Positions 42,476-53,848 are shown, counted from the first letter of the stretch. The stretch: DNA of 64,000 nt from Bog-257 sp963805985 (GCA_963805985.1 CAWDWG010000009.1:620001-684000), one strand, 5' to 3'. Notes: a model not told the origin generated them from the sequence alone. Made by a program: numbers and translations.

Positions 42476-45400
42476 CTACGGTTCGATCGGTTGCATTCCC
42501 CCCGGATTGAAGCTGTCGCGCTGCCTGCCTTGCACCCGCAGACGCAGCCGGTCCAGCGTGAGATAAACCACCGGAGTGGTGTAAAGCGTGATCAATTGGC
42601 TCAGCAGCAAGCCGCCAACAATCGTGATGCCCAGCGGCCGGCGCATCTCCGAGCCGGTGCCCGTGCCGAACGCCAACGGAAGGGCGCCGAAGATCGCGGC
42701 CATGGTTGTCATCAGGATGGGGCGAAAGCGCAGGATGCAGGCCTCGAAAATCGCGTCTTGCGTGCTTTTGCCTTCAACCCGCTCGGCCACCAGCGCAAAG
42801 TCGATCATCATGATGGCGTTCTTCTTCACGATGCCGATCAGCAGCACGATGCCGATGATGGAGATCACGTTCAGGTCCATGTGAAAGAGCATCAGCGCCA
42901 GCATCGCGCCTACGCTGGCCGATGGCAGCGTAGAAATAATGGTCAAGGGATGAACCAGGCTCTCGTAGAGAATTCCCAGGACGATGTAGACCGCCAACAC
43001 TGCGGTCAGGATCAGGTATGGCTCGCTGGAAAGCGATTGCTGATAGGCCTGCAGCGTGCCTGCAAAGAATCCCCGAATCGTCGACGGCAGCCCCAGTTGC
43101 TGTTCCATCTTCTGAATTTCTTGGGTCGCCTGGCTCAGGGAAACGTTCGGCGCCAGGTTGAACGAGACGGTGACGGAAGGGAAGAGTCCGGTGTGGTTCA
43201 CTTGCAGCGGAGTGGTACCGGTCTGGTTCTTGGTAACCGTGGCCAGCGCGGCGATGTTGTTCAGCCCGGCGGTCCCGCTTGACGAGGCCGAACCACCGGG
43301 GCTGATGTAAATGCTCTTCAGCCCTTCCGGCGATTGCCAATACTGCGGCGCAGCTTCCAGCACAACGTAATACTGGTTCAGCGGCGTGTAGATCACCGAG
43401 ACCTCGGATTGACCGAAGGCCGAATAGAGCAAGCTGTCGAGCGATTGCGCCGTCTGTCCGAGTCGGGCGGCGGCCACGCGATCGTAGGTCAGGAATTCCT
43501 GCAAACCGCCGTTCTGCTGATCGCTGTTCACATCCTGCAATCCGGGCAGCTTCTTAAGATTGGTCAGCAGAATCGGGCCCCAGTGCGCGAGATCGGGGAT
43601 GTTGTCGGATTGGATGGTGTATTGGTACAACGCGCTGCTGGAGCGGCCTCCGATGCGCACATCCTGCACGGCCTGCAGAAACGCTGACGCCACCGGCAAA
43701 CGATTCAGCTGCGGACGCAGGCGATTGATGACCTGCGCGGCCGAGACGTTTCCTCGCTCGTTCAGCGGCTTCAGCGCGATGTAGATGAATCCGCCGTTGC
43801 TGGCGCCGTTGCCGCCGGTGTAAGCGTTGACGTGGGCAACCGCCGGGTCGGCCTTGATCACCTTCACCAGCTCCAGTACGGAGTAGTTCATGAACGGAAA
43901 CGACGCGTCCTGCGGTCCCTGCACACCGCCGACCAGAGCGCCAGTGTCCTGCTGAGGGAAGAATCCCTTTGGGATTTTTATGATGACGATGACGTTCAGC
44001 GCGATGGTCAGCGCCAGCACGATCAGCATCAGCGCCGAGTTGTCCAACGCCCATAGCAGCGACTGCCGATAAACGTTGAGCATGCCGTTGAAGAACTTCT
44101 CGCTGAAGCGATAAATCCGATTGTGCTTCTCTTCGCGGTTGCGAGCTTTGAGCAAGTGCGCGCACATCGTCGGTGTGGTGGTCAGCGAGACCACCATCGA
44201 TACCAGAATCGCCGTAGAGAGCGTGACCGCGAACTCGCGGAACAATCGCCCGACGATCCCGCCCATCATCAGGATGGGAATAAACACTGCAATCAGCGAA
44301 ATGCTGATGGAGAAGACGGTGAAGCCGATTTCCTGTGCTCCCTTCAGGGCAGCGGCGAACGGCTGCATGCCGTTTTCCAGATGGCGGGAAATGTCTTCCA
44401 TCACCACGATCGCATCGTCGACGACGAAGCCGGTGGAGATGGTCAGCGCCATCAGCGACAAGTTGTCGAGGCTGTACCCAAACAAATACATCCCGGCGAA
44501 GGTTCCGATCAGCGACACCGGAACCGCGACTGCCGGAATAAGAGTGGCCCGCACGCTGCGGAGAAACACGAAGACGATGATCACCACCAGGCAAATGGAA
44601 ATGATCAGCGTCATCTCCACGTCGTTCACCGAGGCGCGGATGGTGGTGGTGCGGTCGAGCACGATGGTGAAGTGGATGCCCTGCGGCACCACCGCTTGCA
44701 GAAACGGCAGCTGCGAGCGAATGCGCTGCACGGTCTGAAGGATGTTCGCGCCCGGCTGACGGAAGATGATCACCGTGACCGATTTCGTTCCATCCATGTA
44801 GCCGGCGGTGCGGATGTTCTGCGTGGAGTTGACCACGTCGGCGACATCGGAGAGCCGCACCGCATTGCCATTGTGATACCCAACGATCAGCGGTTTGTAG
44901 TCCTTCGCGCGCGAGATCTGATCGTTGGTAATGATGTCGGCCGTCACCATGTCGTTGGATATCTGGCCGCGTGGCTGCAGCGTGTTCTGCAGGCTAAGAA
45001 CCGCTTGCAGATTGGAGAGCGTGAGGCCGAAACTTTCCAGCTTGGTGGGATTCGCCTCCACTCGCACCGAAGGCGTCGCTCCGCCGCCGACGAATACCTG
45101 TCCCACACCCTGAATCTGAGACAGCTTCTGCTCCAGCACCGTCGAGGCCTGATCGTAGAGGTAGGTCACGTCGTACTTGTCCGATGTCAGGCTCAGGATC
45201 ATGATGGGTGCATCGGCAGGATTGACTTTGCGATAGGACGGATTTTGCGGCAGGTTGGCCGGAAGATAGGTGCGCGCGGCGTTGATGCCTGCTTCCACAT
45301 CGCGCGCGGCGCCGTCGATATCGCGGCTGAGATCGAATTGCAAGGTGACCGAAGTGCTTCCCAGGGAGCTGGACGAGGTCATTTCACTGACCCCGGCGAT

Positions 45401-45619
45401 ATGTCCAAGCTGCCGCTCCAGTGGAGTTGCGACGGACGAGGCCATGATCTGCGCGCTGGCGCCGGGCAAACTGGCGCTGACCGAGATAGTCGGGAAATCG
45501 ACCTGCGGAAGCGGTGCGACCGGCAGCTCGATGAAGGCGACGGCCCCGGCGATGGCAACGGCAATCGTAAGCAGCGTGGTCGCAACCGGCCGGCGGATGA
45601 AAGGAGCAGAGATGTTCAT
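42476..45619 (-). CDS. RND multidrug efflux permease (MdtC-like)
   Basis: A 1047-residue inner-membrane H+-driven pump of the HAE1 family. It begins MNISAPFIRRPVATTLLTIA, has twelve membrane helices and two large periplasmic loops. The proton-relay Asp pair is in TGFVVDDAIVVMEDI (helix 4). Other marks are GFFPQQDTGALVG and FRPILMTTMAAIFGALPLAFG near the end. Its start overlaps the stop of a second permease gene (ATGA). Two different permeases in one operon is the MdtB/MdtC pattern, where they form a heterotrimer. Confidence 0.93.
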   Translation of the reverse strand: MNISAPFIRRPVATTLLTIAVAIAGAVAFIELPVAPLPQVDFPTISVSASLPGASAQIMASSVATPLERQLGHIAGVSEMTSSSSLGSTSVTLQFDLSRDIDGAARDVEAGINAARTYLPANLPQNPSYRKVNPADAPIMILSLTSDKYDVTYLYDQASTVLEQKLSQIQGVGQVFVGGGATPSVRVEANPTKLESFGLTLSNLQAVLSLQNTLQPRGQISNDMVTADIITNDQISRAKDYKPLIVGYHNGNAVRLSDVADVVNSTQNIRTAGYMDGTKSVTVIIFRQPGANILQTVQRIRSQLPFLQAVVPQGIHFTIVLDRTTTIRASVNDVEMTLIISICLVVIIVFVFLRSVRATLIPAVAVPVSLIGTFAGMYLFGYSLDNLSLMALTISTGFVVDDAIVVMEDISRHLENGMQPFAAALKGAQEIGFTVFSISISLIAVFIPILMMGGIVGRLFREFAVTLSTAILVSMVVSLTTTPTMCAHLLKARNREEKHNRIYRFSEKFFNGMLNVYRQSLLWALDNSALMLIVLALTIALNVIVIIKIPKGFFPQQDTGALVGGVQGPQDASFPFMNYSVLELVKVIKADPAVAHVNAYTGGNGASNGGFIYIALKPLNERGNVSAAQVINRLRPQLNRLPVASAFLQAVQDVRIGGRSSSALYQYTIQSDNIPDLAHWGPILLTNLKKLPGLQDVNSDQQNGGLQEFLTYDRVAAARLGQTAQSLDSLLYSAFGQSEVSVIYTPLNQYYVVLEAAPQYWQSPEGLKSIYISPGGSASSSGTAGLNNIAALATVTKNQTGTTPLQVNHTGLFPSVTVSFNLAPNVSLSQATQEIQKMEQQLGLPSTIRGFFAGTLQAYQQSLSSEPYLILTAVLAVYIVLGILYESLVHPLTIISTLPSASVGAMLALMLFHMDLNVISIIGIVLLIGIVKKNAIMMIDFALVAERVEGKSTQDAIFEACILRFRPILMTTMAAIFGALPLAFGTGTGSEMRRPLGITIVGGLLLSQLITLYTTPVVYLTLDRLRLRVQGRQRDSFNPGGMQPIEP

Positions 45620-48600
45620 GCCTGCTCCGGATCCGGCGACAAGCTATCGCCGGCCATGTCGCTGGGACTGTGCCCCGTGACGCGCTTTCCCAACTTATCG
45701 AAGAAGATGTAAATGACCGGCGTGGTGTACAGCGTAAGCACCTGGCTCACCAGCAACCCACCCACGATCGCAATACCCAACGGCCGGCGCAGCTCCGAAC
45801 CCAGGCCGCGGCCGAGAGCCAGCGGCAAGGCCGCCGAGCAGCGCAGCCATGGTAGTCATCATGATCGGGCGAAAACGAAGCAGGCTGGCTTCGTAGATAG
45901 CGTCGGTGGCATTCTTCCCCTGCTCGCGTTCCGCCTCCAGCGCGAAGTCGACGATCAGAATGCCGTTCTTCTTGACGATGCCAATCAGCAGGATGATGCC
46001 GATGATCGCGACAACGCTGAGGCTCTCACCAAACAGAATCAGCGCCAGCAGCGCTCCGACTCCGGCCGAGGGCAGAGTTGAAAGAATCGTGATGGGGTGA
46101 ATAAAGCTCTCATACAAAACTCCCAGCACAATGTAGACGACAACCAGCGCGGCCAGAATCAATAGCGGCTCGTTGGTCAGTGAATTCTTGAAGGCTGCCG
46201 CCGTGCCCTGAAAATCAGACTGCAGGCTCGCCGGGAAATGGAGGTTTGTCGCAACCTTGTCGATCGCCTCGATCGCGTTGCCCAGCGCGGCATTTGGTCC
46301 CAGATTGAAGGAGACGGTTACGCAAGGGAACTGTCCCTGATGATTAATGGTGAGCGATTCTTTCTTCGTCTCCAGATGCGTGAAGGCGTTCAGCGGCACA
46401 GCATTCGCCGGCGTCGAAGTAGAAGCAGTATTGGGCGTTGCAGCCGGCCCCGGCGGATACAGCGCGGTAGCCGGCGGCGTTAGTGTCGCCATCGACGGGG
46501 TGTAGAGCACCGACGTCGTGGTGGCATTGGATCCGGCCGAAGCCGATGCAGAAGCTGAGTAGGAAGCGACCGCGCTGACGCCAGAGGATCCGGACGACGC
46601 GTTCGACTGCACATAGAGATATCCCAGGTTCGACGGCGTCTGTTGCCATTGCGATTGCGTCTCAAGAATGACGTGATACTGATTCAGCTGCGTGTAGAGC
46701 GTATTGATCTGTCGCTGGCCGTAAGCGTCGTAAAGAGTGTTATCGATCGTATTGGGCACGATCCCCAGACGTGAGGCCGTCACACGATCGATCGTCAGAT
46801 ACAGCGCCCTCGCATTCGTCTGCTGATCGGTAGCAACATCTTCAATTTCCTTCAGGCCCTTCAGCTTGGTGACGAACTGGTCGGTCCATTGATTGAGCTC
46901 GTTGCTGTCCGGGTCCTCCAGCGTGTACTGATACTGGGTGCGGCTCACGCGGTCATCCACCGTGATGTTCTGCACCGGCTGCATGTACAGCTGGATCCCC
47001 TGCACTTGCTGCAAATTGCTCGAGAGGCGGCGAATCACGTCGGACGCGCTCATGTGATGGCGGTCGCTCAGAGACTTCAAGTTGATCGACATGCGGCCGC
47101 TGTTGAGCGTGGTGTTGGTGCCGTCGGCGCCAATAAAGGACGAGAGGCTCTCGACCGCCGGATCCTGCAGGATGACTTTGGCCAGCGCCTGTTGCTCTTG
47201 CGACATCGCGGCGAACGACGTCGATTCCGGCGCCTGCGAAATTCCCTGAATCACGCCGGTGTCCTGCACCGGGAAGAATCCTTTGGGAATGAAAATGTAG
47301 AGCACCACCGTGAGGACGAGCGTAGCCACGGCGACCAGCAACGTAAGCGTCTGATGATCGAGCACGACCTTCAACGTCCGGCCGTAGAAGGCGATCATGC
47401 GCTCGAAGGCGTTCTCCGACCAGCGGTAGAAGCGCGTCTGTTGCTGCTCTGGGCGATGGCGCAGAATGCGCGCCGACATCATCGGCGTCAGAGTCAACGA
47501 CACGACCGCGGAGATCACAATGGTGACCGCCAGAGTCACCGCGAATTCGCGGAAGAGCCGTCCTACGACATCGCCCATGAACAGCAGCGGAATGAGCACT
47601 GCGATCAACGAGACGGTCAGCGAAACGATGGTGAAGCCGATCTGTTCGGCGCCCTTCAGAGCGGCCTGCAGCGGAGGATCTCCGTCTTCAATAAAGCGCG
47701 AGATGTTCTCGATCATCACGATGGCATCGTCGACTACGAAGCCGGTCGAGATGGTCAGCGCCATCAGGGAAAGGTTGTCGAGCGAGTAGCCCAACATGTA
47801 CATCACGGCGAACGTGCCGACCAGTGACAACGGAACCGCGACGCTGGGAATGATGGTGGCGTAGATGCTGCGCAGGAAAATGAAAATCACCATCACGACC
47901 AGACCGATGGTGAGCATCAGTTCGAACTCAACATCGTCGATCGATGATTGAATGCTGGTGGTCAGGTCGGTCAGCGTGGTGACCTTTACCGACGCAGGAA
48001 GATTGGTTTCCAGCTGCGGAAGGATCTGCTTGATGGCCTTTACCACCGCGATCGTGTTGGCGCCGGGCTGCCTCTGGATGTTGAGGATGATGGCTGGCGT
48101 CTGATTCATCCATGCGGCCTGGCGGGCGTTTTCCACGCCGTTGACCACGTTGGCGACGTCCTTCACGAAAACCGGCGCGTTATTGCGATAGGCAAGCAGC
48201 ACGTTCTTGTAGTCATTGGCGACCGTGATCTGATCGTTGGCATCGATCTGGTAATCCTGACGCGGCCCGTCGAAGTTGCCCTTCGCAGCATTGACGCTGG
48301 TGCTAATCAGCGCCGTCCGCACGTCCTCCATGTTGATTCCGTAGGAAGACAGCGCAACCGGATTGACCTGAATTCGGATTGCCGGCTTTTGTCCGCCGCT
48401 GATGCTAACCAGCCCGATGCCGTTCAGTTGCGAAAGCTTTGGGGCCAGGCGAGTGTCGACCAGGTCCTCGACCTGCGACAGCGGCATAGTGTCGGAGGTG
48501 ATCGCCAGGGTCAGAACCGGAGCATCCGCCGGATTGGTTTTGCTGTAGATCGGCGGCGTCGGCAAGTCGGCAGGAAGAAAACTTTGCGACGCATTGATGG

Positions 48601-48937
48601 ACGACTGCACTTCTTCTTCTGCGATGTCGATGCCCAGGGAGAGACTGAACTGCAGCACAATGACCGACACGCCGCCGGAACTGGTCGAGGTCATCTGGCT
48701 GAGACCCTGCATCTGGCCGAACTGGCGTTCCAGCGGAGCCGTAACCGTACTCGCCATCACGTCGGGACTGGCGCCGGGATACAGCGTCAGCACCGAAATG
48801 GTGGGATAGTCCACTTCCGGCAGCGCCGAAACCGGCAGCTGCGTGTAAGCCACGACGCCACACAGCAGAATGGCCGCCATCAGAAGCGATGTGGCTACCG
48901 GCCGCAGAATGAACGGGCGGGACGGGCTCAAACTCAT
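45616..48937 (-). CDS. RND multidrug efflux permease (MdtB-like, one frameshift)
   Basis: About 1106 residues after repair. It begins MSLSPSRPFILRPVATSLLM, with the helix-4 proton-relay pair in TGFVVDDAIVMIENI and KGFFPVQDTGVIQGI later. A periplasmic insertion of ~60 residues rich in Ala/Ser/Thr/Pro (~residues 800-865) is unusual. Near the end the frame goes astray after TTMAALLGG. Removing one C at about 45831 restores the family sequence GALPLALGRGLGSELRRPLG, and the product then ends at 45616, overlapping the next permease start. It overlaps the adaptor stop by ATGA at its own start. Confidence 0.9.
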
Positions 48938-50199
48938 GGCATGTTGGCCTCGTCGCCCGAGCTCGAGGGCAGCTTGGTTTTGGAGATCGTGATCTTCGAG
49001 CCGTTTTGCAGTTTCTCAAAGCTGCTGTCGGCTACGACATCTCCCGCCTTGATGCCTTGCACCGCAACCATACCGGCATCAGAAACTCCGGTCTTTACGT
49101 TAACGATCTTCGCCTGGTTGTTCTCGATCACATAGACGAACGCGACATCGCCGTTGTGCTGCACTGCTGAGGATGGAATCAGAATCTGGTTTTGCAGCGT
49201 CTTGACCTTCAGCCGCGTATTCACGAACATGTTGGGAAACAAGCCGAGGTTCTGATTCTGAAACGTGGCGCGTAGCTTGACCGTCCCGGTTGCGGTATCG
49301 ATCTGGTTGTCCATGGTAGTCAGCTCGCCGCTGGCGATCTGCTTGGTCATTTGCCGGTCCCACGCTTCCACCGGCAGCTTGGCGCCATGCTGCGTTTGCG
49401 CGACGACTTGGTCGAGATTGTCTTCCGCCAGAGTGAACACAACGGTGATCGGCTGGAGCTGCGTGATCACCAACAGCGCCGTGGTTCCATTGGCGGTTAC
49501 GAGGTTTCCAGGATCGACCAGGCGAAGACCCACGCGGCCGTTGATGGGCGAAGTGATGTGGCAATACTCCACTTGAACCTTGTCGTATTGCACCAGGCCG
49601 AGGTCGTTCTTGACCGTGCCCTGGTATTGCAGGACCAGCTTTTCCTGATCCTCCAGCGTCTGGCGCGGGATCGCATTGCGCTTCCACGCGTCCTGATAGC
49701 GCGTCAAGTCCATCTTGGCTTCGGCCAGCAGATTCTGATCGCGCTCCAGCGCGCCTTCGGCCTGCAACAACTGGGCTTCGTAGGGCCGCGCGTCCAGATC
49801 GATCAACGCATCGCCCTTGTGAACCAGTTGGCCTTCGCGATAGTGAACCTGCGTGATTACGCCCGTGACCTGCGCGGTGATGGAGTCGGTGTAAACCGGC
49901 GTGACCGTGCCGATCGCCTCCAGATAAACACCGATGCTCCCCTGCTTGGCCGTCGCTGTCGTCACCGGTACTGCGCCAGTCATGGCCCGCCGACCCCCAG
50001 CCGGAGCCGCAGGCGCGGCCGATCCATGGCGCAGAACTACGTAAAACAGCAGCGCGAACAGCAGGAGGACGATGATCCAGATCCAGCGATGGCGCCGCTT
50101 TGGCGGGACGGTGGTGTTGGCAGGCAGCCGATAGTCCGGTGGAATTGGTGGCTCTTGTTCGGAGGTGGCGATTCGATTTTCGTGCGTGTTCTCTTGCAT
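48934..50199 (-). CDS. RND periplasmic adaptor (MdtA-like)
   Basis: First gene of the operon. A short cytoplasmic N-terminus and one membrane helix (WIWIIVLLLFALLFYVVL) precede the lipoyl halves (GVITQVHYREGQLVHKGDAL and CHITSPINGRVGLRLVDPGN), a short alpha-hairpin and the beta-barrel (TVVFTLAEDNLDQVV). It ties the two permeases to the outer-membrane factor. I prefer the ATG at 50199 (MQENTHENR); a GTG at 50217 in frame is the alternative. Its stop overlaps the next start by four bases. The product has a non-cleaved anchor rather than a lipobox. Confidence 0.92.
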   Translation of the reverse strand: MQENTHENRIATSEQEPPIPPDYRLPANTTVPPKRRHRWIWIIVLLLFALLFYVVLRHGSAAPAAPAGGRRAMTGAVPVTTATAKQGSIGVYLEAIGTVTPVYTDSITAQVTGVITQVHYREGQLVHKGDALIDLDARPYEAQLLQAEGALERDQNLLAEAKMDLTRYQDAWKRNAIPRQTLEDQEKLVLQYQGTVKNDLGLVQYDKVQVEYCHITSPINGRVGLRLVDPGNLVTANGTTALLVITQLQPITVVFTLAEDNLDQVVAQTQHGAKLPVEAWDRQMTKQIASGELTTMDNQIDTATGTVKLRATFQNQNLGLFPNMFVNTRLKVKTLQNQILIPSSAVQHNGDVAFVYVIENNQAKIVNVKTGVSDAGMVAVQGIKAGDVVADSSFEKLQNGSKITISKTKLPSSSGDEANMP

Positions 50200-50217
50200 G
50201 AGCGTACGGAGGCGCAC

Positions 50218-50543
50218 CGAGCGCGATGATCAGTTCTCCTCAAGAATCAATGGAACTGCTGCGTAACCCAAGCCCATTGGCCCTCCAGCCCTGTGAATTC
50301 CATTCGCCTCGGGCAACCGAGCACCGCTCTCGAACGGCGGCACAAACAGAATTCACGTCTCGATTGGATGCCGCGAGGGTGGGGAAGCGATGATGGAAAA
50401 GCACTTTCGTTGCAAATCTTTACCAAGCCGCCGATGCCGATGGCGTTTCAAAAAGGGGTGCCACTTCTGTTGACGCGACAAAACTGAAGTCATTGCGGCA
50501 GTAGCTGAACGATCTTCGCTAAAGGTCAACTGCGATGTTCCCG
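50218..50543. other. Intergenic region between the efflux operon and the redox operon
   Basis: No gene or clear repeat. On the minus strand GGGCTTGGGTTACGCAG, 74-80 bp before the adaptor gene, has GG-N10-GC spacing but matches the sigma-54 consensus poorly, so it is not called as a promoter. Confidence 0.35.
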
Positions 50544-52275
50544 TCAGGGCGGGAGCAGCAAATCAGGATGTTCCCCGACGGCCGGTCTCTCGATAGGTTC
50601 AGGCTGATACGAAACCGCGCCGCCAATCAGGCCGGTCATGCAGGTGTGGCACACGCCCGTCCGGCATGACCATCGGACTGGAAGATCGCACGCTTCGGCC
50701 AGTTCCAGCAGGCTTGCGAACTTCGGATCCCAAGTCGCGGTAATCCCGCTGCGCGCAAACTCAACTGCCGGACCAGCTCCAGGCGGACCTTCCGGCAGGT
50801 GCGGAGTGTGAGCAACCTGCGCCACTCCTGGCGTAATGCTGTCCAAAGCGCCAAAGATTTCCATGTGGACACGCTCGTCAGGTACGCCCCAGCTTCGCAG
50901 CCCTTCGCGCATGCTTTGCAGGAATGCCGCTGGGCCACAGAGATAGAACTGACCAGTCTGCGGCACACCAATCTTCTCGAGCAGCGAGACATCAACATGC
51001 CCGGAAGCGTTGAAGTCAATCTCCGGTTGGTCAGTCGCCGCGGGCTTGCTATACAGGATGTAGCTTTTTCCCCCTGTCAACTGCTTTAGAGCAGAGCGGG
51101 ATTCCTGCGCAAAGGGATGTTCGGCACCGTTGCGCGCTCCGTAAATCCACCACACCTGCCGCTGCGATTGCTCTGCCGAGAGCGCATGCAACATCGACAA
51201 GACTGGCGTGGCCCCGACGCCGGCGCTGAGCAGAACCACAGGTTCCTCGCCTGGCCGCAAAGTGAATGTCCCCCGCGGCGCGCTGATATCCAGCACATCG
51301 CCTTCCCGCGCGCGATTGCAAAGATACGAGCTTCCAATCCCATTGGCTTCGTTCTTCACGCTGATGCGGAAGTGATCGGCTGCGGGCAGATCGGACAATG
51401 AATAGTTGCGAAGAACGGGAGGCTTCTCCGGATCCACACGCAGGCGCAGCACGATGAATTGACCCGGCCGGGCCAGAGGAAGGGATTGTCCGTCGGTCGG
51501 CACAAGAAACGAAGGATGTGACGTCAGCGCTTTCTTTGCGGATCTGCGCCACTCGCATCGGCTTGAATCCCGGCCATGCCGGAGCTGGCTCTTCATTTGC
51601 GAGTCCCGGATTTCCTTGCATGTTTCCGTTGGAGTCGTGCTGCAGCATCTCCTGGAAAGAAGTTTGCCAGCCTTTGCTCAGCGCTGGAATCCGCAGCGCT
51701 CGCTCCAGTTGCTCACGAGAATGTCCCGGCAGGTAAAGTAGAGCATCCGTCTCCGCGACCGTGATCCGCTCGGGTCCATCGGCGACCTTGACGATTTCAT
51801 CATCCGCGCCAACTTCTCCTTCCTGCAACACGCGAAAATAAAATCCGGGCCGATGGTGTGCGACCAGTAAAGCTGGCATGCGAGGCTCGTTCATGCGAAT
51901 GCCGACGCGATAGCAGGTCACGCGCGGCTGAGTCACTTCGAACAGCGCGCTCCCCATGCGAAATCGGTCGCCGATGCAAACTTCTTCGTCGAGCAATCCG
52001 TCGACGGTGAAGTTCTCGCCAAACTGTCCGAAACTGAAATCATTGCGGCTTAGAAAGCGCTCCCAGTAATGGTAGGAGTCCATCTGATAAACAAAGACGG
52101 CGCGGTGCTCACCACCGTGACCGGCGAGATCGCCCTGCCCGTCGCCGTCGATATTGAGCTTGCGCACCATCCGGCGCTCGTTGACCGGAAACTTCCACAC
52201 CGCAGTTCGGACAGTCTTGCCGTTCCATGCCACATCATGCGGCAGGCCGACATTCACTGAGAGCAGACGAGCCAT
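50544..52275 (-). CDS. MOSC-domain / ferredoxin-NAD(P)H reductase / 2Fe-2S fusion (one frameshift)
   Basis: Three modules lie in one ~576-residue protein. A YiiM-like MOSC domain comes first (~1-220: GDGQGDLAGHGGEHRAVFVY, ERFLSRNDFSFGQFGENFTV, ITVAETDALLYLPGHS). Then an FAD/NAD(P) reductase (RPGQFIVLRLRVDPEKPPVLRNYSLSD, VVLLSAGVGATPVLSMLHAL, FYLCGPAAFLQSM). A C-terminal plant-type ferredoxin has CDLPVRWSCRTGVCHTCMTG. It suits a reductase moving electrons to a sulfurated-metal or hydroxylamine-type reaction. The frame breaks at the AAA at 51507-51509 (plus strand); dropping one base gives ADVTSFVLVPTDG. GAGGAGG precedes the ATG at 52275. It is last gene of a four-gene operon. Confidence 0.85.
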
Positions 52276-52321
52276 CAACTGCCTCCTCTGTGAAATTCGA
52301 AGCATCGCTCTGGGATGGCGG

Positions 52322-53089
52322 TCAAATGCCCTTGATCTCGCCGCCGTCCATTCGCACCGATGTCCCAGTCATCCACTTCGCGGCCGGCGACACCATGAAT
52401 GCGAGCAACTCGGCAATCTCTTCCGGTTGTCCGTAACGGCTAATTCCTATCTCTTCCGGGAATCGCTTCATCGCCTCTTCGACACTCATGTTATGCGCCG
52501 GCGCCCACTTCTCCATAAACGTCCGGCGACGCTCCGTCATCACCGGGCCCGGGACAACGCTATTGACCTGCACGCCGTCTTGAATGCCTTGCTCGGCAAA
52601 GGCTTTCGCGAGCGCGGTGATCGCGGCGTTGGTAGCGGCGACGGCTGCAAATGCAGGCTTCGGGTCCAGAGACGCACTGCCGGACATAAACACCACCGAC
52701 CCCTTGGATTGCTTCAGCGCCGCCCAAGCCCGAATCGTCAGACGACGAGCACCATGGAGCTTTAGCTCCATTCCTGTGCGCCATTGCTCATCGGTCATCT
52801 CGAACAAATCAATCTGTGGCACTGCCCCCGCAATATTCAGCAGCGCATCAACCCTGCCAAAGCGTTCAAGCGTCGTCTGGACTACGGTGTCAGCCGCATC
52901 AACCTTACTTAAATCGAGAGCAAGAACCAAAGGCTCGGCTCCCGCACTCTTTACGGCATTCGCGACCTCTTTCAGTTCGTCCGCGTTTCGCGCCGCTAAA
53001 GCGATTGCCGAAAAGTCTCGCGCTAACCGGATCGCCGTGGATCTGCCGATGCCCTGGCTTGCTCCAGTAACAATAGCGACGGAACTCAC
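52322..53089 (-). CDS. SDR-family oxidoreductase lacking the Tyr-x3-Lys active site
   Basis: A 255-residue Rossmann protein with the cofactor motif TGASQGIG (8-15), the Asp region LALDLSK and LLNIAGAV in place of NNAG. The Ser region is intact (VVFMSGSAS), but at the usual YxxxK position the sequence reads V150-A-A-T-N154 followed by AAITALAKAFA. Both the catalytic Tyr and Lys are thus replaced. It may bind NAD(P)(H) without classical dehydrogenase chemistry or use another base. The start is GTG with AGGAGG upstream. It lies 46 bp from both operon neighbours. Confidence 0.82.
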   Translation of the reverse strand: MSSVAIVTGASQGIGRSTAIRLARDFSAIALAARNADELKEVANAVKSAGAEPLVLALDLSKVDAADTVVQTTLERFGRVDALLNIAGAVPQIDLFEMTDEQWRTGMELKLHGARRLTIRAWAALKQSKGSVVFMSGSASLDPKPAFAAVAATNAAITALAKAFAEQGIQDGVQVNSVVPGPVMTERRRTFMEKWAPAHNMSVEEAMKRFPEEIGISRYGQPEEIAELLAFMVSPAAKWMTGTSVRMDGGEIKGI

Positions 53090-53135
53090 GATGCCTCCTG
53101 CTTTGCTTGATGGACTGCCTGAACCTCGTACCCGC

Positions 53136-53834
53136 TTAGGACGACACCGCTTGTTTCGCTTCCAGGATGATATCTACGACCTTCTGTGGCGCACTGAGCA
53201 ACGGAGCGTGATCGACAGCGTATGACCGGGCTGTAGCTTTCATTCGTTCGGCCATGAAGTGCTGTGTTTTGGGATCGATCATGCGGTCTCCTTCAGCAAT
53301 CAGGAACCATGAAGGCTTCGATCTCCACGCCGGAGTTGGAACCGGCTCTTGAATGCACTTCAGCGCGATGGGCCGCTGTACCGCCGCCGACAGTGCGAGC
53401 TGCTCCGCAGTCGCATTCTGTGCAAATGCATTTCTGAAGCCATCGTCCGGCATCCAGATGAGACCGTCGGCATCCGGAGCGAGTTTAGGCGCTAGAGGGT
53501 GTGGTTCATTGCGATAGAAAACATCAGCGACCGTCTCGCCTTCGTCCGGAGCCAGCGCCGCGACATAAATCAGCGCCTTCACGCGCTCGTCGTTCACGGC
53601 AGCAATCACCGCACCTGCATAGGCGTGAGCAGCCAGAATCACCGGCCCCTCGGTGCGAGCTATCGCGCGCCTCAACGCGGCGGCATCGTCGGCGAGTGAG
53701 GTCAAAGGAATCGGAGCTGCGATAACCAGCAACCCTTCTTGCTCGAGCCGGAGAATCACGTCTTTCCAACTCGAGCCATCAGCCCACGCTCCGTGAACCA
53801 GAATTACAGTGATATTTCTCCGACCGTCCGCCAC
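53136..53834 (-). CDS. Alpha/beta hydrolase (EstC-like) with Ala at the nucleophile position
   Basis: The 232-residue protein follows the EstC/salicylate-esterase-like pattern: ILVHGAWADGSSWKDVI, then VILAAHAYAGAVIAAV, a cap region, IAEGDRMIDP and SYAVDHAPLLSAP with the likely catalytic His. The nucleophile elbow, normally GHSYGG, reads A-H-A71-Y-A-G, so the catalytic Ser is missing. Either it is a non-hydrolytic member (for example a lyase or cofactor-free oxygenase-like protein) or it is inactive. The start is GTG with AAAGGA upstream, 14 bp after the preceding gene. Confidence 0.8.
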   Translation of the reverse strand: MADGRRNITVILVHGAWADGSSWKDVILRLEQEGLLVIAAPIPLTSLADDAAALRRAIARTEGPVILAAHAYAGAVIAAVNDERVKALIYVAALAPDEGETVADVFYRNEPHPLAPKLAPDADGLIWMPDDGFRNAFAQNATAEQLALSAAVQRPIALKCIQEPVPTPAWRSKPSWFLIAEGDRMIDPKTQHFMAERMKATARSYAVDHAPLLSAPQKVVDIILEAKQAVSS

Positions 53835-53848
53835 TGAAATCCTTTCTG

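Noticed and set aside
50218..50300. A sigma-54 promoter for the leftward efflux operon
   Set aside because: GG-N10-GC spacing is present but the flanking bases (GGGCTTGG...ACGCAG) match poorly and no enhancer-like repeats are nearby.
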